Source: Carthagonibacter sp032251515
GTDB lineage: Bacteria > Gemmatimonadota > Gemmatimonadetes > Palauibacterales > Palauibacteraceae
NCBI GenBank assembly: GCA_032251515.1
Contig: JAVVDU010000020.1
Location: 1 to 44,237 of the forward strand
DNA length: 44,237 bases
Direction of reading: 5' to 3'
Position numbers and translations under genes: made by a program. The notes under the pieces are model-generated. The model worked only from the letters and a program-made list of their open reading frames with translations, made no database searches and had not been told where the DNA came from. Shown here one piece after another: positions 24,878 to 32,818 of this stretch; position 1 is the first letter of the stretch, and each line of letters begins with the position of its first letter.

Positions 24878-25543
24878 ATGTTCACCGGGCTGGTGGAGGC
24901 GGTCGGGCGGGTGGAGGAGCGGAGCCCTTTCGCGAAGGGGATCCGGTTCCGCGTGGCGGCGCCGGAGTTCGTCCAAGGGCTGGGCGACGGCGAGAGCGTC
25001 GCGGTGGACGGCGTCTGCCACACGATCTTCGACGTCGATCCGGAGGCGGGCACGTTCGGGTTCGAGTCGATCCGCACCACCCTGTCCCGCACCACCCTGG
25101 GCGAGTTCGAGCCCGGCCGCGCGGTGAACCTGGAGCGGGCGATCCGGGCCGGGGCGCCGCTGGGCGGCCACCTCGTGCAGGGACACGTGGACGGTACGGG
25201 CGAGATGCGCGAGGTGGAGACGGCCGGCGAGACCGTATTCCTCCGTGTCCGGCTCCCGGAGGAGGTGCGCCGGCTCACGGTCCTTTACGGTTCCATCGCC
25301 GTAGACGGGATCAGCCTCACGGTGAACCGGCTCGAAGGACCGGTCGCGGAAGTCGCCATCATCCCGTATACATTCCAGCATACCAATGTGGCGCGGCTCG
25401 GACCGGGGGTCCGGGTGAATCTCGAGGCGGACATGATCGGCAAGTACGTCGACCGCCTGCTCGCGCCCTACCGGAGCGACGGGCCGGACGCGCGCGGCGC
25501 GGAGGCCGGGTCGCGGGGGAACGATGACATCGTCGGAGAATGA
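24878..25543 (+). CDS. ribE: Riboflavin synthase alpha chain
   Basis: A 221-residue protein made of two lumazine-binding repeats, the first starting MFTGLVEAVGRVE and the second at about residue 98 (HLVQGHVDGTGEM). Each has the VDGVCHTIF / VDGISLTVN element. It dismutates two 6,7-dimethyl-8-ribityllumazine molecules into riboflavin and the pyrimidine substrate. GAGG lies before the ATG. The last 20 bases overlap ribBA in a different frame. The C-terminal ten or so residues form a short polar tail. Some databases call this gene ribC or ribE. Confidence 0.96.
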   Translation: MFTGLVEAVGRVEERSPFAKGIRFRVAAPEFVQGLGDGESVAVDGVCHTIFDVDPEAGTFGFESIRTTLSRTTLGEFEPGRAVNLERAIRAGAPLGGHLVQGHVDGTGEMREVETAGETVFLRVRLPEEVRRLTVLYGSIAVDGISLTVNRLEGPVAEVAIIPYTFQHTNVARLGPGVRVNLEADMIGKYVDRLLAPYRSDGPDARGAEAGSRGNDDIVGE

Positions 25544-26768
25544 ACCGGTGCAGGCGCAGGCTGAAGCGAGGGTCCGGGCGGCGCTCGTACGGATACGTGA
25601 CGGCGGCATGGTGATCATCGCCGACGACGAGGACCGCGAGAACGAAGGCGACCTCGTCTGCGCCGCGGAGAAGGTGACGCCGGAGATCATCAACTTCATG
25701 GCGACCTTCGGGCGCGGCCTGGTGTGTCTCACGCTCGACGGCGCGATCGCCGATCGTCTCGACCTGCCGCTGATGTCGGACGGCCGGTGCCGCGACCCGA
25801 ACGGCACGGCGTTCACGGTGTCGATCGACGCGACGAGCGAGCGCGGCGTGTCGACGGGCATCAGCGCGGCGGACCGGGCCCGGACGATCCTGGTCGCCGT
25901 CGACCCGGAGTCGCGGCCCAGCGACCTCATCCGCCCCGGGCACATCTTTCCGCTCCGCGCGAAGCCGGGCGGAGTGCTGCAGCGGGTCGGACAGACGGAG
26001 GCCTCGGTGGACGTGGCCCGGCTCGCCGGTCTCGCGCCGGCCGGCGTGATCTGCGAGATCCTGAACGACGACGGCACGATGGCGAGGCGGCCGGAGCTAG
26101 AAGTGTTCTCGCGCAAGCACGACGTCCCCTTCGTGACCGTCGCCGACCTCATCGCCTATCGGCTGAAGCACGAACGGCTGGTGCACCGTGTCGCGGAGGC
26201 CCGCCTGCCGACGGACCACGGGGAGTTCCGGATCATCGGATACCGCAACGACGTGGACAACCGCGAACACGTGGCGCTCGTGATGGGGGAGGTGGAGGAC
26301 GCGGAGGACGTTCTCGTGCGAGTCCATTCCCGCTGCCTGACGGGCGACGTGTTCGGGTCCCGGCGCTGCGACTGCCAGGACCAGCTGCAGGTGGCGATGT
26401 ACCGCGTGGCGGAGGAAGGCCGCGGCGTGATCGTCTACCTCGACCAGGAAGGCCGCGGCATCGGGCTGCTCAACAAGCTGCGGGCCTACGAGCTGCAGGA
26501 CCGCGGGCTGGACACCGTGGAGGCGAACGAGCGGCTCGGGTTTCCCGCGGACCTGCGAAACTACGGCATCGGTGCGCAGATCCTCCTCGACCTCGGCCTG
26601 GCGACGATCCGGATCCTGACCAACAACCCGAAGAAGCTGAGCGGGCTGGAGGGATTCGGTCTCGAGATCACGGGGCGCGAACCGCTCGAGACGGACGTCA
26701 CGGACGGGAACCACGCGTACCTGAGGACGAAGCGGGAGAAGCTGGGGCACCTGCTCGGCTCGTCGTGA
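25524..26768 (+). CDS. ribBA: Bifunctional DHBP synthase / GTP cyclohydrolase II
   Basis: A 414-residue fusion of the two enzymes that supply riboflavin precursors. The DHBP synthase half (about 1-205) has DDEDRENEGD and DLIRPGHIFPL. The cyclohydrolase half (about 215-414) has RVHSRCLTGDVFGSRRCDCQ with zinc ligands Cys271, Cys282 and Cys284, and LDQEGRGIGL. All catalytic residues of both halves look intact. It overlaps ribE by 20 bases and ribH by four, so the riboflavin genes form one translationally coupled block with argS and purM upstream and nusB downstream. Confidence 0.97.
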   Translation: MTSSENEPVQAQAEARVRAALVRIRDGGMVIIADDEDRENEGDLVCAAEKVTPEIINFMATFGRGLVCLTLDGAIADRLDLPLMSDGRCRDPNGTAFTVSIDATSERGVSTGISAADRARTILVAVDPESRPSDLIRPGHIFPLRAKPGGVLQRVGQTEASVDVARLAGLAPAGVICEILNDDGTMARRPELEVFSRKHDVPFVTVADLIAYRLKHERLVHRVAEARLPTDHGEFRIIGYRNDVDNREHVALVMGEVEDAEDVLVRVHSRCLTGDVFGSRRCDCQDQLQVAMYRVAEEGRGVIVYLDQEGRGIGLLNKLRAYELQDRGLDTVEANERLGFPADLRNYGIGAQILLDLGLATIRILTNNPKKLSGLEGFGLEITGREPLETDVTDGNHAYLRTKREKLGHLLGSS

Positions 26769-27250
26769 ACGGAAAGGGCCTGGCGCCGGATCCCGCGGGG
26801 CCGCCGGCCGACGGATCCGGCCTGCGCATCGCCGTCGTCACCAGCCGGTTCAACGCCGCCGTCACGGAGGCCCTCGCCGGGGCCGCCGTCCGGACCCTGT
26901 GCGCCGCCGGGGTCGCGGAGACGGACATCGAGTGGCACGAGGTGCCTGGCGCCTTCGAGCTTCCCCTCGCCGTGGAGCTGCTCCTGCGGCGGGGCGGGCT
27001 GGATGGCGTGGTGGCCCTCGGGTGCGTGATCCGCGGCGAGACGCCGCACTTCGAGTACGTCTGCCGGGGGGCGGCCACCGGCCTCGAGGCGGCGGCGCGG
27101 GCGCACGCTGTGCCCGTCGGGTTCGGGCTGCTGACCACCGACGATGCCGCCCAGGCACGGGCCCGTGCCGGGGGAGACCGGGGAAACAAGGGCGAGGAGG
27201 CCGCCCGCGCCGTGCTCGAGATGTGCAGCTTCGCGCGGTCGCTGCGTTGA
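26765..27250 (+). CDS. ribH: 6,7-dimethyl-8-ribityllumazine synthase
   Basis: A 161-residue enzyme that condenses the ribityl-amino-uracil with dihydroxybutanone phosphate. Family motifs: VTSRFNAAVTEAL, VPGAFELPLAVELLL, ALGCVIRGETPHFEYVC and DRGNKGEEAARAVLEM. The catalytic His in the TPHF region is present. An N-terminal extension of about 20 residues (PADGSGLRIA) precedes the fold. GTG overlaps the ribBA stop by four bases; the stop overlaps the nusB TTG start by four. Confidence 0.96.
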   Translation: MNGKGLAPDPAGPPADGSGLRIAVVTSRFNAAVTEALAGAAVRTLCAAGVAETDIEWHEVPGAFELPLAVELLLRRGGLDGVVALGCVIRGETPHFEYVCRGAATGLEAAARAHAVPVGFGLLTTDDAAQARARAGGDRGNKGEEAARAVLEMCSFARSLR

Positions 27251-27675
27251 GCCGGGTCAACCCCCGGTCGCGGGCCCGCAGCTGGACCCTGCAGGTCCTC
27301 TACGCGTGGGACGTCGCGGGCTCCGATGCGCCGCTCGACGCCTACGGAGACACCGCGCTCGCCCGGCGCCGGGTGTCGGCGCGCTACCTCCCCTACGTCC
27401 GCACGCTGCTGGAAGGCCTCGCGCGGGACCTTCCCGCGATCGACGCGCGGATCCAGCGCCACCTGTCGAACTGGCGCCTCGACCGTCTCACGGCGATCGA
27501 CCGGGGAATCCTGCGCATCGGCACGCTGGAGCTCGCGGCGGGGGGCGAGGTGCCCCGGAACGTGGCGATCCACGAGGCGATCCGCCTGGCCGAGCGGTAC
27601 GGGACGGCCGAGAGCCCCCGGTTCGTGAACGGCGTCCTCGACGCGGTCGCGCGGGGCCTCGCGTCGGCGGAGTGA
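27247..27675 (+). CDS. nusB: Transcription antitermination factor NusB
   Basis: A 142-residue all-helical protein. It binds boxA RNA together with S10 during rRNA antitermination. Recognised by SRARSWTLQVLYAWDV near the start and by RLTAIDRGILRIGTLEL and FVNGVLDAVARGL near the end. The start is read as TTG at 27247, which gives the usual four-base overlap with ribH; there is no ATG or GTG better placed. The ribH-nusB pairing is common in bacteria. Confidence 0.93.
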   Translation: MSRVNPRSRARSWTLQVLYAWDVAGSDAPLDAYGDTALARRRVSARYLPYVRTLLEGLARDLPAIDARIQRHLSNWRLDRLTAIDRGILRIGTLELAAGGEVPRNVAIHEAIRLAERYGTAESPRFVNGVLDAVARGLASAE

Positions 27676-27684
27676 CCGCGGACC

Positions 27685-28791
27685 GTGCGCGTTCTCGTCG
27701 TGAACTGGCAGGACCGCGAGAATCCCCACGCGGGTGGAGCGGAGATCCACCTGCACGAGATCTTCGGGCGCCTGCGGCGACGCGGCCACGAGGTGACGCT
27801 CCTGTGCTCCGGGTGGGAGGGCGCCCCCGCGCGCGCCGAGGTCGGAGGACTCGACGTGGTGCGCGCCGGGCGGCGCTACACGTTTCCCCTGCACGCGCGG
27901 CGCGCCTTCCGCGAGCGGCTCGCCGGAGGACGCGGCTTCGACCTGATCGTGGAGGACGTGAACAAGGTGCCGTTGTTCACGCCGGTCTGGTCCGCCCTGC
28001 CCGTCGTGTTGCTCGTCCCGCACCTGTTCGGCGCCACGGCATTCCGGCAGGAACGCGCGCCGGTCGCCGCCGCCGTCTGGCTGTCGGAGCGGCTGATGCC
28101 GGCCGCGTACCGCACCGCGCCCGTGCTCGCGATCTCGGCCGGCACGGCGGACGACCTCGTGGCCCGGGGGTTCCGGCGCGAGCGGATCACCGTGAGCCGG
28201 CCGGGCATCGACCACCGGTTCTATCGCCCGGACCCTGCCGTCGGACGCTTCGCGGAGCCGACCCTCGTCTACGCGGGGCGCCTGCAGCGCTACAAGAACC
28301 TCGACGTGGTGCTGCGGGCCCTGTCCGCGCTGGCCGCGCGCGGGCGACGGGTGCGCCTCGTCGCCGTGGGGCGGGGCGGCGATGGACCCCGGCTGGCCGC
28401 CCTGGCCGGACGCCTCGGAATCCGTGACTTCGTGGACTTTCCGGGGTACGTATCCGAGGAGGAGAAGCTCCACCTGCTGCGCCGGGCGTGGGGGAGCGTG
28501 TATCCTTCCCCCAAGGAGGGGTGGGGCATCGGCAACGTGGAGGCGGCCGCGTGCGGCACGCCGGCGCTGGCGGCCGATGCTCCGGGCCTGCGGGAGTCCG
28601 TGGCCGACGGACGGAGCGGGTTCCTGCTGCCCGTGCGGGACGCCGCCGCCTGGGCGGAGAAGATCGAGCGGCTGTGCGTCGATCCGGTGCTGCGCCGACG
28701 GCTGTCCGAGGGAGCCATCGCGCACGCCGCGCGGTTCACATGGGAGAAGACCACCGATGAGACGGAGGCGGTCCTGGCGGCCGTCTCCTGA
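27685..28791 (+). CDS. GT4 family glycosyltransferase
   Basis: A 368-residue GT-B fold transferase. N-terminal acceptor domain: NWQDRENPHAGGAEIHLHEI and RRRGHEVTLLCSG. C-terminal nucleotide-sugar domain: LVYAGRLQRYKNLDVVL, then PSPKEGWGIGNVEAAACG with the ExxxxxxxE-type donor motif. The acceptor is unknown; surface polysaccharide or glycolipid synthesis is the usual role. The GTG start is nine bases after nusB. It may be the last gene of the riboflavin operon, and the hibernation-factor gene begins 18 bases after its stop with GGAGGC before the ATG. Confidence 0.9.
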   Translation: MRVLVVNWQDRENPHAGGAEIHLHEIFGRLRRRGHEVTLLCSGWEGAPARAEVGGLDVVRAGRRYTFPLHARRAFRERLAGGRGFDLIVEDVNKVPLFTPVWSALPVVLLVPHLFGATAFRQERAPVAAAVWLSERLMPAAYRTAPVLAISAGTADDLVARGFRRERITVSRPGIDHRFYRPDPAVGRFAEPTLVYAGRLQRYKNLDVVLRALSALAARGRRVRLVAVGRGGDGPRLAALAGRLGIRDFVDFPGYVSEEEKLHLLRRAWGSVYPSPKEGWGIGNVEAAACGTPALAADAPGLRESVADGRSGFLLPVRDAAAWAEKIERLCVDPVLRRRLSEGAIAHAARFTWEKTTDETEAVLAAVS

Positions 28792-28809
28792 AACCCGAGG
28801 AGGCAGGCG

Positions 28810-29151
28810 ATGCAGGTGATCATCTCGAGCCGGAACGTGGAGATCGCAGAGGGACTGCGGAGTCGGATCGACGACCGGTTCCAGCGACTCACGCGCTTCG
28901 ATCCGCGGGCTTCGCGCGTCGAGGTCACCCTGGCCGAGGAGAAGAACCGCAGCATCGCGGAGGCCCTGATGAGCGTGGACGGCGGCGGACCGGTGTTCGC
29001 GAAGTCCGAGGCGACCGATGCCCGCACGGCGGTAGACCGTCTGTACGACAAGATGTCGCGCCAGCTGCGGCGGGCCCGGAAGCGGCGCATCGACCGGAAG
29101 GCTCCGCCGCACGAAGCGGAAGCCTGGGACGGCGGCGGGCCCGGCGCGTGA
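28810..29151 (+). CDS. hpf: Ribosome hibernation promoting factor (short HPF)
   Basis: A 113-residue basic protein with the S30AE/HPF fold: MQVIISSRNVEIAEGLRSRI, EVTLAEEKNRSIAEALMSV, and DARTAVDRLYDKMSRQLRR. The short form lacks the long dimerising C-domain. It would bind the 30S decoding centre in starvation to keep ribosomes idle. GAGGAGGCAGGCG precedes the ATG. Its stop overlaps hprK by four bases. The hpf-hprK-PTS order resembles the rpoN-hpf-ptsN-hprK region of Proteobacteria, but no rpoN or ptsN gene is seen here. Confidence 0.9.
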   Translation: MQVIISSRNVEIAEGLRSRIDDRFQRLTRFDPRASRVEVTLAEEKNRSIAEALMSVDGGGPVFAKSEATDARTAVDRLYDKMSRQLRRARKRRIDRKAPPHEAEAWDGGGPGA

Positions 29152-30107
29152 CGGTCCTCACGGTCGCAGAGCTCCTCGAGCGGCGCGGCGAGGGGCTCGA
29201 GCTGGAGGTGCTGGCCGGTCGCGGTGGTCTCGACGGGCGGCTGGAGAGCGCCGACATCTCCAGTCCCGGCCTCGTGCTCGCCGGGTTCACCGACCGGTTT
29301 CCCCTGCGACGCATGCAGGTGCTCGGCGAGACGGAAGTCCGTTACCTCGAGTCCCTCGCGGCCCGCGCCCGCCGCGAGGTGCTCGAGCGGTTCCTTGCCT
29401 TCGACGTGCCCTGCGTGTTCGTGACCAAGGGCCTGCCCGCCCCGCCCGAGCTGCTGGCCCTCGCCGACGAGCTCTCGATTCCCGTCCTCGGGTCCGGCCT
29501 CAAGACGGGGGAGTTCTTCCGCCGCGTCAAGCCGTTTCTCGAGGAGGTGTTCGCGCCCTCCACGGCCCTGCACGGATCGCTGGCCGACGTGTACGGCGTG
29601 GGACTGCTGTTCGTAGGCGCCAGCGGGATCGGCAAGAGCGAATGCGTGCTGGACCTGGTGGAGCGCGGGCACCGCCTGGTGGCCGACGACGTGGTGCTGG
29701 CGAGTCGCCGCGGCGTGGACGTGCTGATGGGCCGGGCCGTGGAGCACCAGCAGTTCCACATGGAGATCCGGGGGATCGGGATCATCGACGTGCGGGCGCT
29801 GTTCGGCATCCGGTCGGTTCGCCAGCAGAAGCGCATCGAGGTCGTGGTGCAGCTCGAGCACTGGCGGGACGGGGCGAGCTACGACCGCACGGGCCTGGCC
29901 ACGGATTCGACGACGATTCTCGACGTGGCGCTGCCCCGCGTGGTGATCCCCCTGAATCCGGGTAAGAACATCACGGTGATCAGCGAGGTCGTGGCGATGC
30001 GTCACCTCCTGCGCTACGCGGGCGTCGATTCCGCGGCGCTCTTCCAGCAGAACCTCAAGTCGCTGATGCAGCCCGTGCGGGACTATCTCGAGGAGGACTA
30101 CGAGTGA
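29148..30107 (+). CDS. hprK: HPr kinase/phosphorylase
   Basis: A 319-residue enzyme that phosphorylates and dephosphorylates the regulatory serine of HPr. The N-terminal DRTGG-like domain spans about residues 1-130. The kinase domain has the Walker A GASGIGKS at 157-164, His142 in LHGSLADVYGVG, the acidic pair in RLVADDV, and the family signature EIRGIGIIDV at 206-215. All catalytic elements are present. The start GTG overlaps hpf by four bases and the stop overlaps the IIA gene by four. Its substrate serine is kept in the HPr encoded downstream. Confidence 0.95.
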   Translation: MTVLTVAELLERRGEGLELEVLAGRGGLDGRLESADISSPGLVLAGFTDRFPLRRMQVLGETEVRYLESLAARARREVLERFLAFDVPCVFVTKGLPAPPELLALADELSIPVLGSGLKTGEFFRRVKPFLEEVFAPSTALHGSLADVYGVGLLFVGASGIGKSECVLDLVERGHRLVADDVVLASRRGVDVLMGRAVEHQQFHMEIRGIGIIDVRALFGIRSVRQQKRIEVVVQLEHWRDGASYDRTGLATDSTTILDVALPRVVIPLNPGKNITVISEVVAMRHLLRYAGVDSAALFQQNLKSLMQPVRDYLEEDYE

Positions 30108-30520
30108 CGGACCCGGCCCGCGGCATCGTCGTCGCCCATGGCCGGGTGGCGGAGGCGCTGGTGGAGACCGTCGAGCGGATCGCGGGGGTGCGGGGGGCCC
30201 TCACGGCGCTCTCGAACGACGATGCGGCGGCGGAATCCCTGGCGGACCGGGTGGCGGACCTCGCGCGGGGAGCGAACGTCGTGCTGTTCGCCGACCTGGC
30301 GAGCGGGAGCTGCGGCGTGGCCTGCCGCCGGGCGAGTGGTCCGGCAGCCGAGATCCCCGTCGTCACGGGCGTGAACCTGCCGATGCTCCTCGACTTCGTC
30401 TTCCATCGCGACCTCCCCGCGGCCGAGCTGGCGCGCCGCGCGGCGGAGAAGGGGACGGCGGGCATCGAAGCGCTCCGGTCCCTCGAGGCGTCCGATGCCG
30501 CTCGTCCTGCTGCGGATTGA
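30104..30520 (+). CDS. PTS mannose-family enzyme IIA
   Basis: A 138-residue IIA(Man) domain. The phosphoacceptor is His12 in GIVVAHGRVAEAL, and GVNLPMLLDFVF matches the family's GVNIPMLVE segment. It takes phosphate from HPr and passes it to IIB. The GTG overlaps hprK by four bases. The C-terminus runs 26 bases into the IIB gene in another frame. Confidence 0.9.
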   Translation: MTDPARGIVVAHGRVAEALVETVERIAGVRGALTALSNDDAAAESLADRVADLARGANVVLFADLASGSCGVACRRASGPAAEIPVVTGVNLPMLLDFVFHRDLPAAELARRAAEKGTAGIEALRSLEASDAARPAAD

Positions 30521-30983
30521 CGACCGCCTGCTGCACGGGCAGGTGCTCGTGGGGTGGGGCGGGGCGCTCGACGTCTCCTGGTACGTGATCGCCGACGACG
30601 AGATCGCCGCCAGCGAGTGGGAGCGGGACCTCTACGCGGCCGGGCTTCCGGCCGGGGTGGAGGGGGCGTTTCTGACGGTGGACGAGGCGGCGCGCGCCAT
30701 CGAGAGCCTCGAGGCCCGGGAGGGAGCCGGCGTCCTGCTGACCCGCGCCCCGGGCGCGATGCGGCGGATCGCCGAGACCGGCGCACTGCGGGGTCGGGAC
30801 GTGAACCTGGGCGGGCTTCACGCGGCGCCCGGCCGCCGGCGCGCCGCCGACTACGTGTACCTGTCCGGGCCTGACATCGAGGAACTCGAGGCGATCGAGC
30901 GGGCGGGGGCGTCGGTCACGGCGCGGGACCTGCCCGGGGCTCGCCGGGTTCCGCTCGCGGAGCTGGTCCGTGCCGCCCGGTGA
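30495..30983 (+). CDS. PTS mannose/fructose/sorbose-family enzyme IIB
   Basis: A 162-residue IIB domain. Phosphoacceptor His14 lies in LLRIDDRLLHGQVLVGW, the signature of this family. Downstream, RDVNLGGLHAAPGRRR is the typical second conserved loop. It receives phosphate from IIA and passes it to the sugar carried by IIC/IID. It overlaps IIA by 26 bases and IIC by 14. Sugar specificity cannot be read from sequence alone. Confidence 0.93.
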   Translation: MPLVLLRIDDRLLHGQVLVGWGGALDVSWYVIADDEIAASEWERDLYAAGLPAGVEGAFLTVDEAARAIESLEAREGAGVLLTRAPGAMRRIAETGALRGRDVNLGGLHAAPGRRRAADYVYLSGPDIEELEAIERAGASVTARDLPGARRVPLAELVRAAR

Positions 30984-31680
30984 CGTTCTCCTCGGGCCGG
31001 GCGGGTTTCCCGCCTGGCTGGCGCTCGCGGCGCTCGGGGGGGTCCTCGCCATGGACGGGATCTCCTGGCCGCAGGCGATGGTGTCGCGCCCGCTGGTGGC
31101 GGGAACGCTGGGGGGACTCGCGGGAGGCGATGCGGCGGCCGGGCTCCTTGTCGGAGCCGTTCTCGAGGTCCTGTTCCTGCGGTATCCGCCGTTCGGGGCC
31201 GCCCGCTACCCGGACGGCGGGCCGGCGGGCCTGGTGGCGGGCGTCGCGTTCGCCCTGGCCGGGGAGGGCTCGCCGACCGGCCTCGCGGCGGCGACGGCCG
31301 CCGGCTGGACCGCGGGTTGGATGGGGTCCGCCTCCGTCCAGCTCCTGCGCAGGATCAACGAGCGCCTCGTCGGACGGCCGGAACGGCTGGCCGGAGACGG
31401 GCGGCGCCTCGAGATCCGGCACCGGATCGGCATCCGCCTCGACTTCGCCCGGGGTGTCCTGCTGACGGCCGGGCTGCTGGTGCCGGCGGTCCTGTTCGTG
31501 CGTGTCGCGGCGGCCCCTCCCGGCGGGGGCAGCTCCGCGGCGGCGGTGCTGCCGCTCACGATCGCCGTCGCGCTGTCGGCCGGGGCGGCCGCCCGCTCGC
31601 TGCCCGACGGCGGCCGCGGCCGCCTCCTGCTGTTCGCCGGTCTGGCGGCCGGGGCGACCTTCGTGGCGGTGTTCGCGTGA
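30970..31680 (+). CDS. PTS mannose-family permease IIC
   Basis: A 236-residue polytopic protein with about six hydrophobic segments. DGISWPQAMVSRPLVAGTL near the start and the GLLVGAVLEVLFL stretch match IIC(Man), including the conserved Gln and Pro of the first loop. It forms the sugar channel together with IID. The GTG overlaps the end of IIB by 14 bases. Confidence 0.88.
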   Translation: MPPGDVLLGPGGFPAWLALAALGGVLAMDGISWPQAMVSRPLVAGTLGGLAGGDAAAGLLVGAVLEVLFLRYPPFGAARYPDGGPAGLVAGVAFALAGEGSPTGLAAATAAGWTAGWMGSASVQLLRRINERLVGRPERLAGDGRRLEIRHRIGIRLDFARGVLLTAGLLVPAVLFVRVAAAPPGGGSSAAAVLPLTIAVALSAGAAARSLPDGGRGRLLLFAGLAAGATFVAVFA

Positions 31681-32459
31681 TTCCGCGCGGCCGGGACCTG
31701 CTCCGCGCGTGGGCGCGGACTTTTGCCGTGCAGGGATCGTGGAACTACCGTACGATGATCGCCGGGGGAGTGACGTTCGCCCTGCTGCCGCTCCTGCGCC
31801 GGATTCACGCGGGAGATCCGGTGGCGCTCGCCGCGGCGCTGGCACGGCACCTGCGGCCGTTCAACGCGCATCCGTACCTGAGCGGGCTCGCCGTGGGCGC
31901 ACTGGCCCGGGCGGAGCTCGAGGGTGTGCCGCCCGAGCGCCTGGAACGATTCCGCGAGGCGCTGCACGGACCGCTCGGGTCCGTGGGGGACCGGGCGGTG
32001 TGGGCCACCTGGAGACCGGTCTGTCTGCTGGCGGCGATCGCCGCGTGGGCGATCGGCGTTCCGGCGCTGGCGGCGGCCGGCGGCTTTCTGGTGGTTTACA
32101 ACGCGGGACACCTGTGGCTGCGTGCCTGGGGCTTCCGCACCGGGTGGCAAGCCGGTCTCGCGGTCGGAGGACGGATGCGGGGTGGCATCCTGGAGAGGGT
32201 CCCGGCGCGGCTGGCGCCGCTCACGCCGTTCCTGCTCGGTCTCGTGACGGTTCTGCTCACCGGGCGATTCGGCGGGCCGCCGGTCGGCGTCGGCGTGGCG
32301 ACCGATCCGCTCGTCGGGCTCGCGCTTCCGGCCGTGGCGGTGGCGGCCCTCGCGGCCTTCGCGGCGCATCGCCGGCCGGGGCTGCTGGGGAGGACGGCGA
32401 TCGGCTGGGTGATCCTGGCGGTCGTCGCTCCGTGGCTGTTCGCCGCGGGCGGCGCGTGA
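31677..32459 (+). CDS. PTS mannose-family permease component IID
   Basis: A 260-residue protein with the IID signature at the N-terminus: QGSWNYRTMIAGGVTFAL, the counterpart of FNYERMQGLG in E. coli ManZ, then RPFNAHPYLSGLAVGA (FFNTHP equivalent) and GPLGSVGD. Three or four hydrophobic segments follow. IID is found only in the mannose PTS family, so its presence fixes the family of the whole set. GTG start overlaps IIC by four bases; the stop shares one base with the HPr gene. Confidence 0.9.
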   Translation: MIPRGRDLLRAWARTFAVQGSWNYRTMIAGGVTFALLPLLRRIHAGDPVALAAALARHLRPFNAHPYLSGLAVGALARAELEGVPPERLERFREALHGPLGSVGDRAVWATWRPVCLLAAIAAWAIGVPALAAAGGFLVVYNAGHLWLRAWGFRTGWQAGLAVGGRMRGGILERVPARLAPLTPFLLGLVTVLLTGRFGGPPVGVGVATDPLVGLALPAVAVAALAAFAAHRRPGLLGRTAIGWVILAVVAPWLFAAGGA

Positions 32460-32818
32460 TGCAGGGAAAGGGAGAGGACGTGGAAGCGGTGCGGCAAAGC
32501 GACATGGGCGACGGTCAGGCTTCCGAGCGGGTCGTGGTGATCCGGAACCGGCTCGGGCTGCACGCCCGTCCGGCCGCAGAGTTCGTGAAGATGTCCTCTC
32601 GCTTCGAATCGCACGTCAGCGTGGCACGCGATGACCTGGAGGTGAACGGAAAGAGCATCATGGGCGTGATGATGCTGGCGGCCGAGTGCGGCGCCCGCCT
32701 GCGGATCTGCGCGCGGGGGCCGGATGCGCGCCGGGCGGTGGACGCCCTGGCGGAACTCGTCGACGGCGGATTCGGCGAGTCGGCGGGCCGGCCCTCCGGG
32801 ACGGGCCCCGGGACGTGA
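32459..32818 (+). CDS. ptsH: Phosphocarrier protein HPr
   Basis: The protein has the HPr fold with the active histidine in RLGLHARPAAEF (His35 in this start) and the regulatory serine in NGKSIMGVMML (Ser66). The 31-residue spacing equals that of His15 and Ser46 in standard HPr, so both phospho-relay and HprK control should work. From ATG 32459 the protein has 119 residues with an extra 20 at the N-terminus. A GTG at 32489 or ATG at 32504 would give a normal start; the GGAGAGG at 32471-32477 is better spaced for 32489. The exact start is unsettled. Confidence 0.93.
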   Translation: MQGKGEDVEAVRQSDMGDGQASERVVVIRNRLGLHARPAAEFVKMSSRFESHVSVARDDLEVNGKSIMGVMMLAAECGARLRICARGPDARRAVDALAELVDGGFGESAGRPSGTGPGT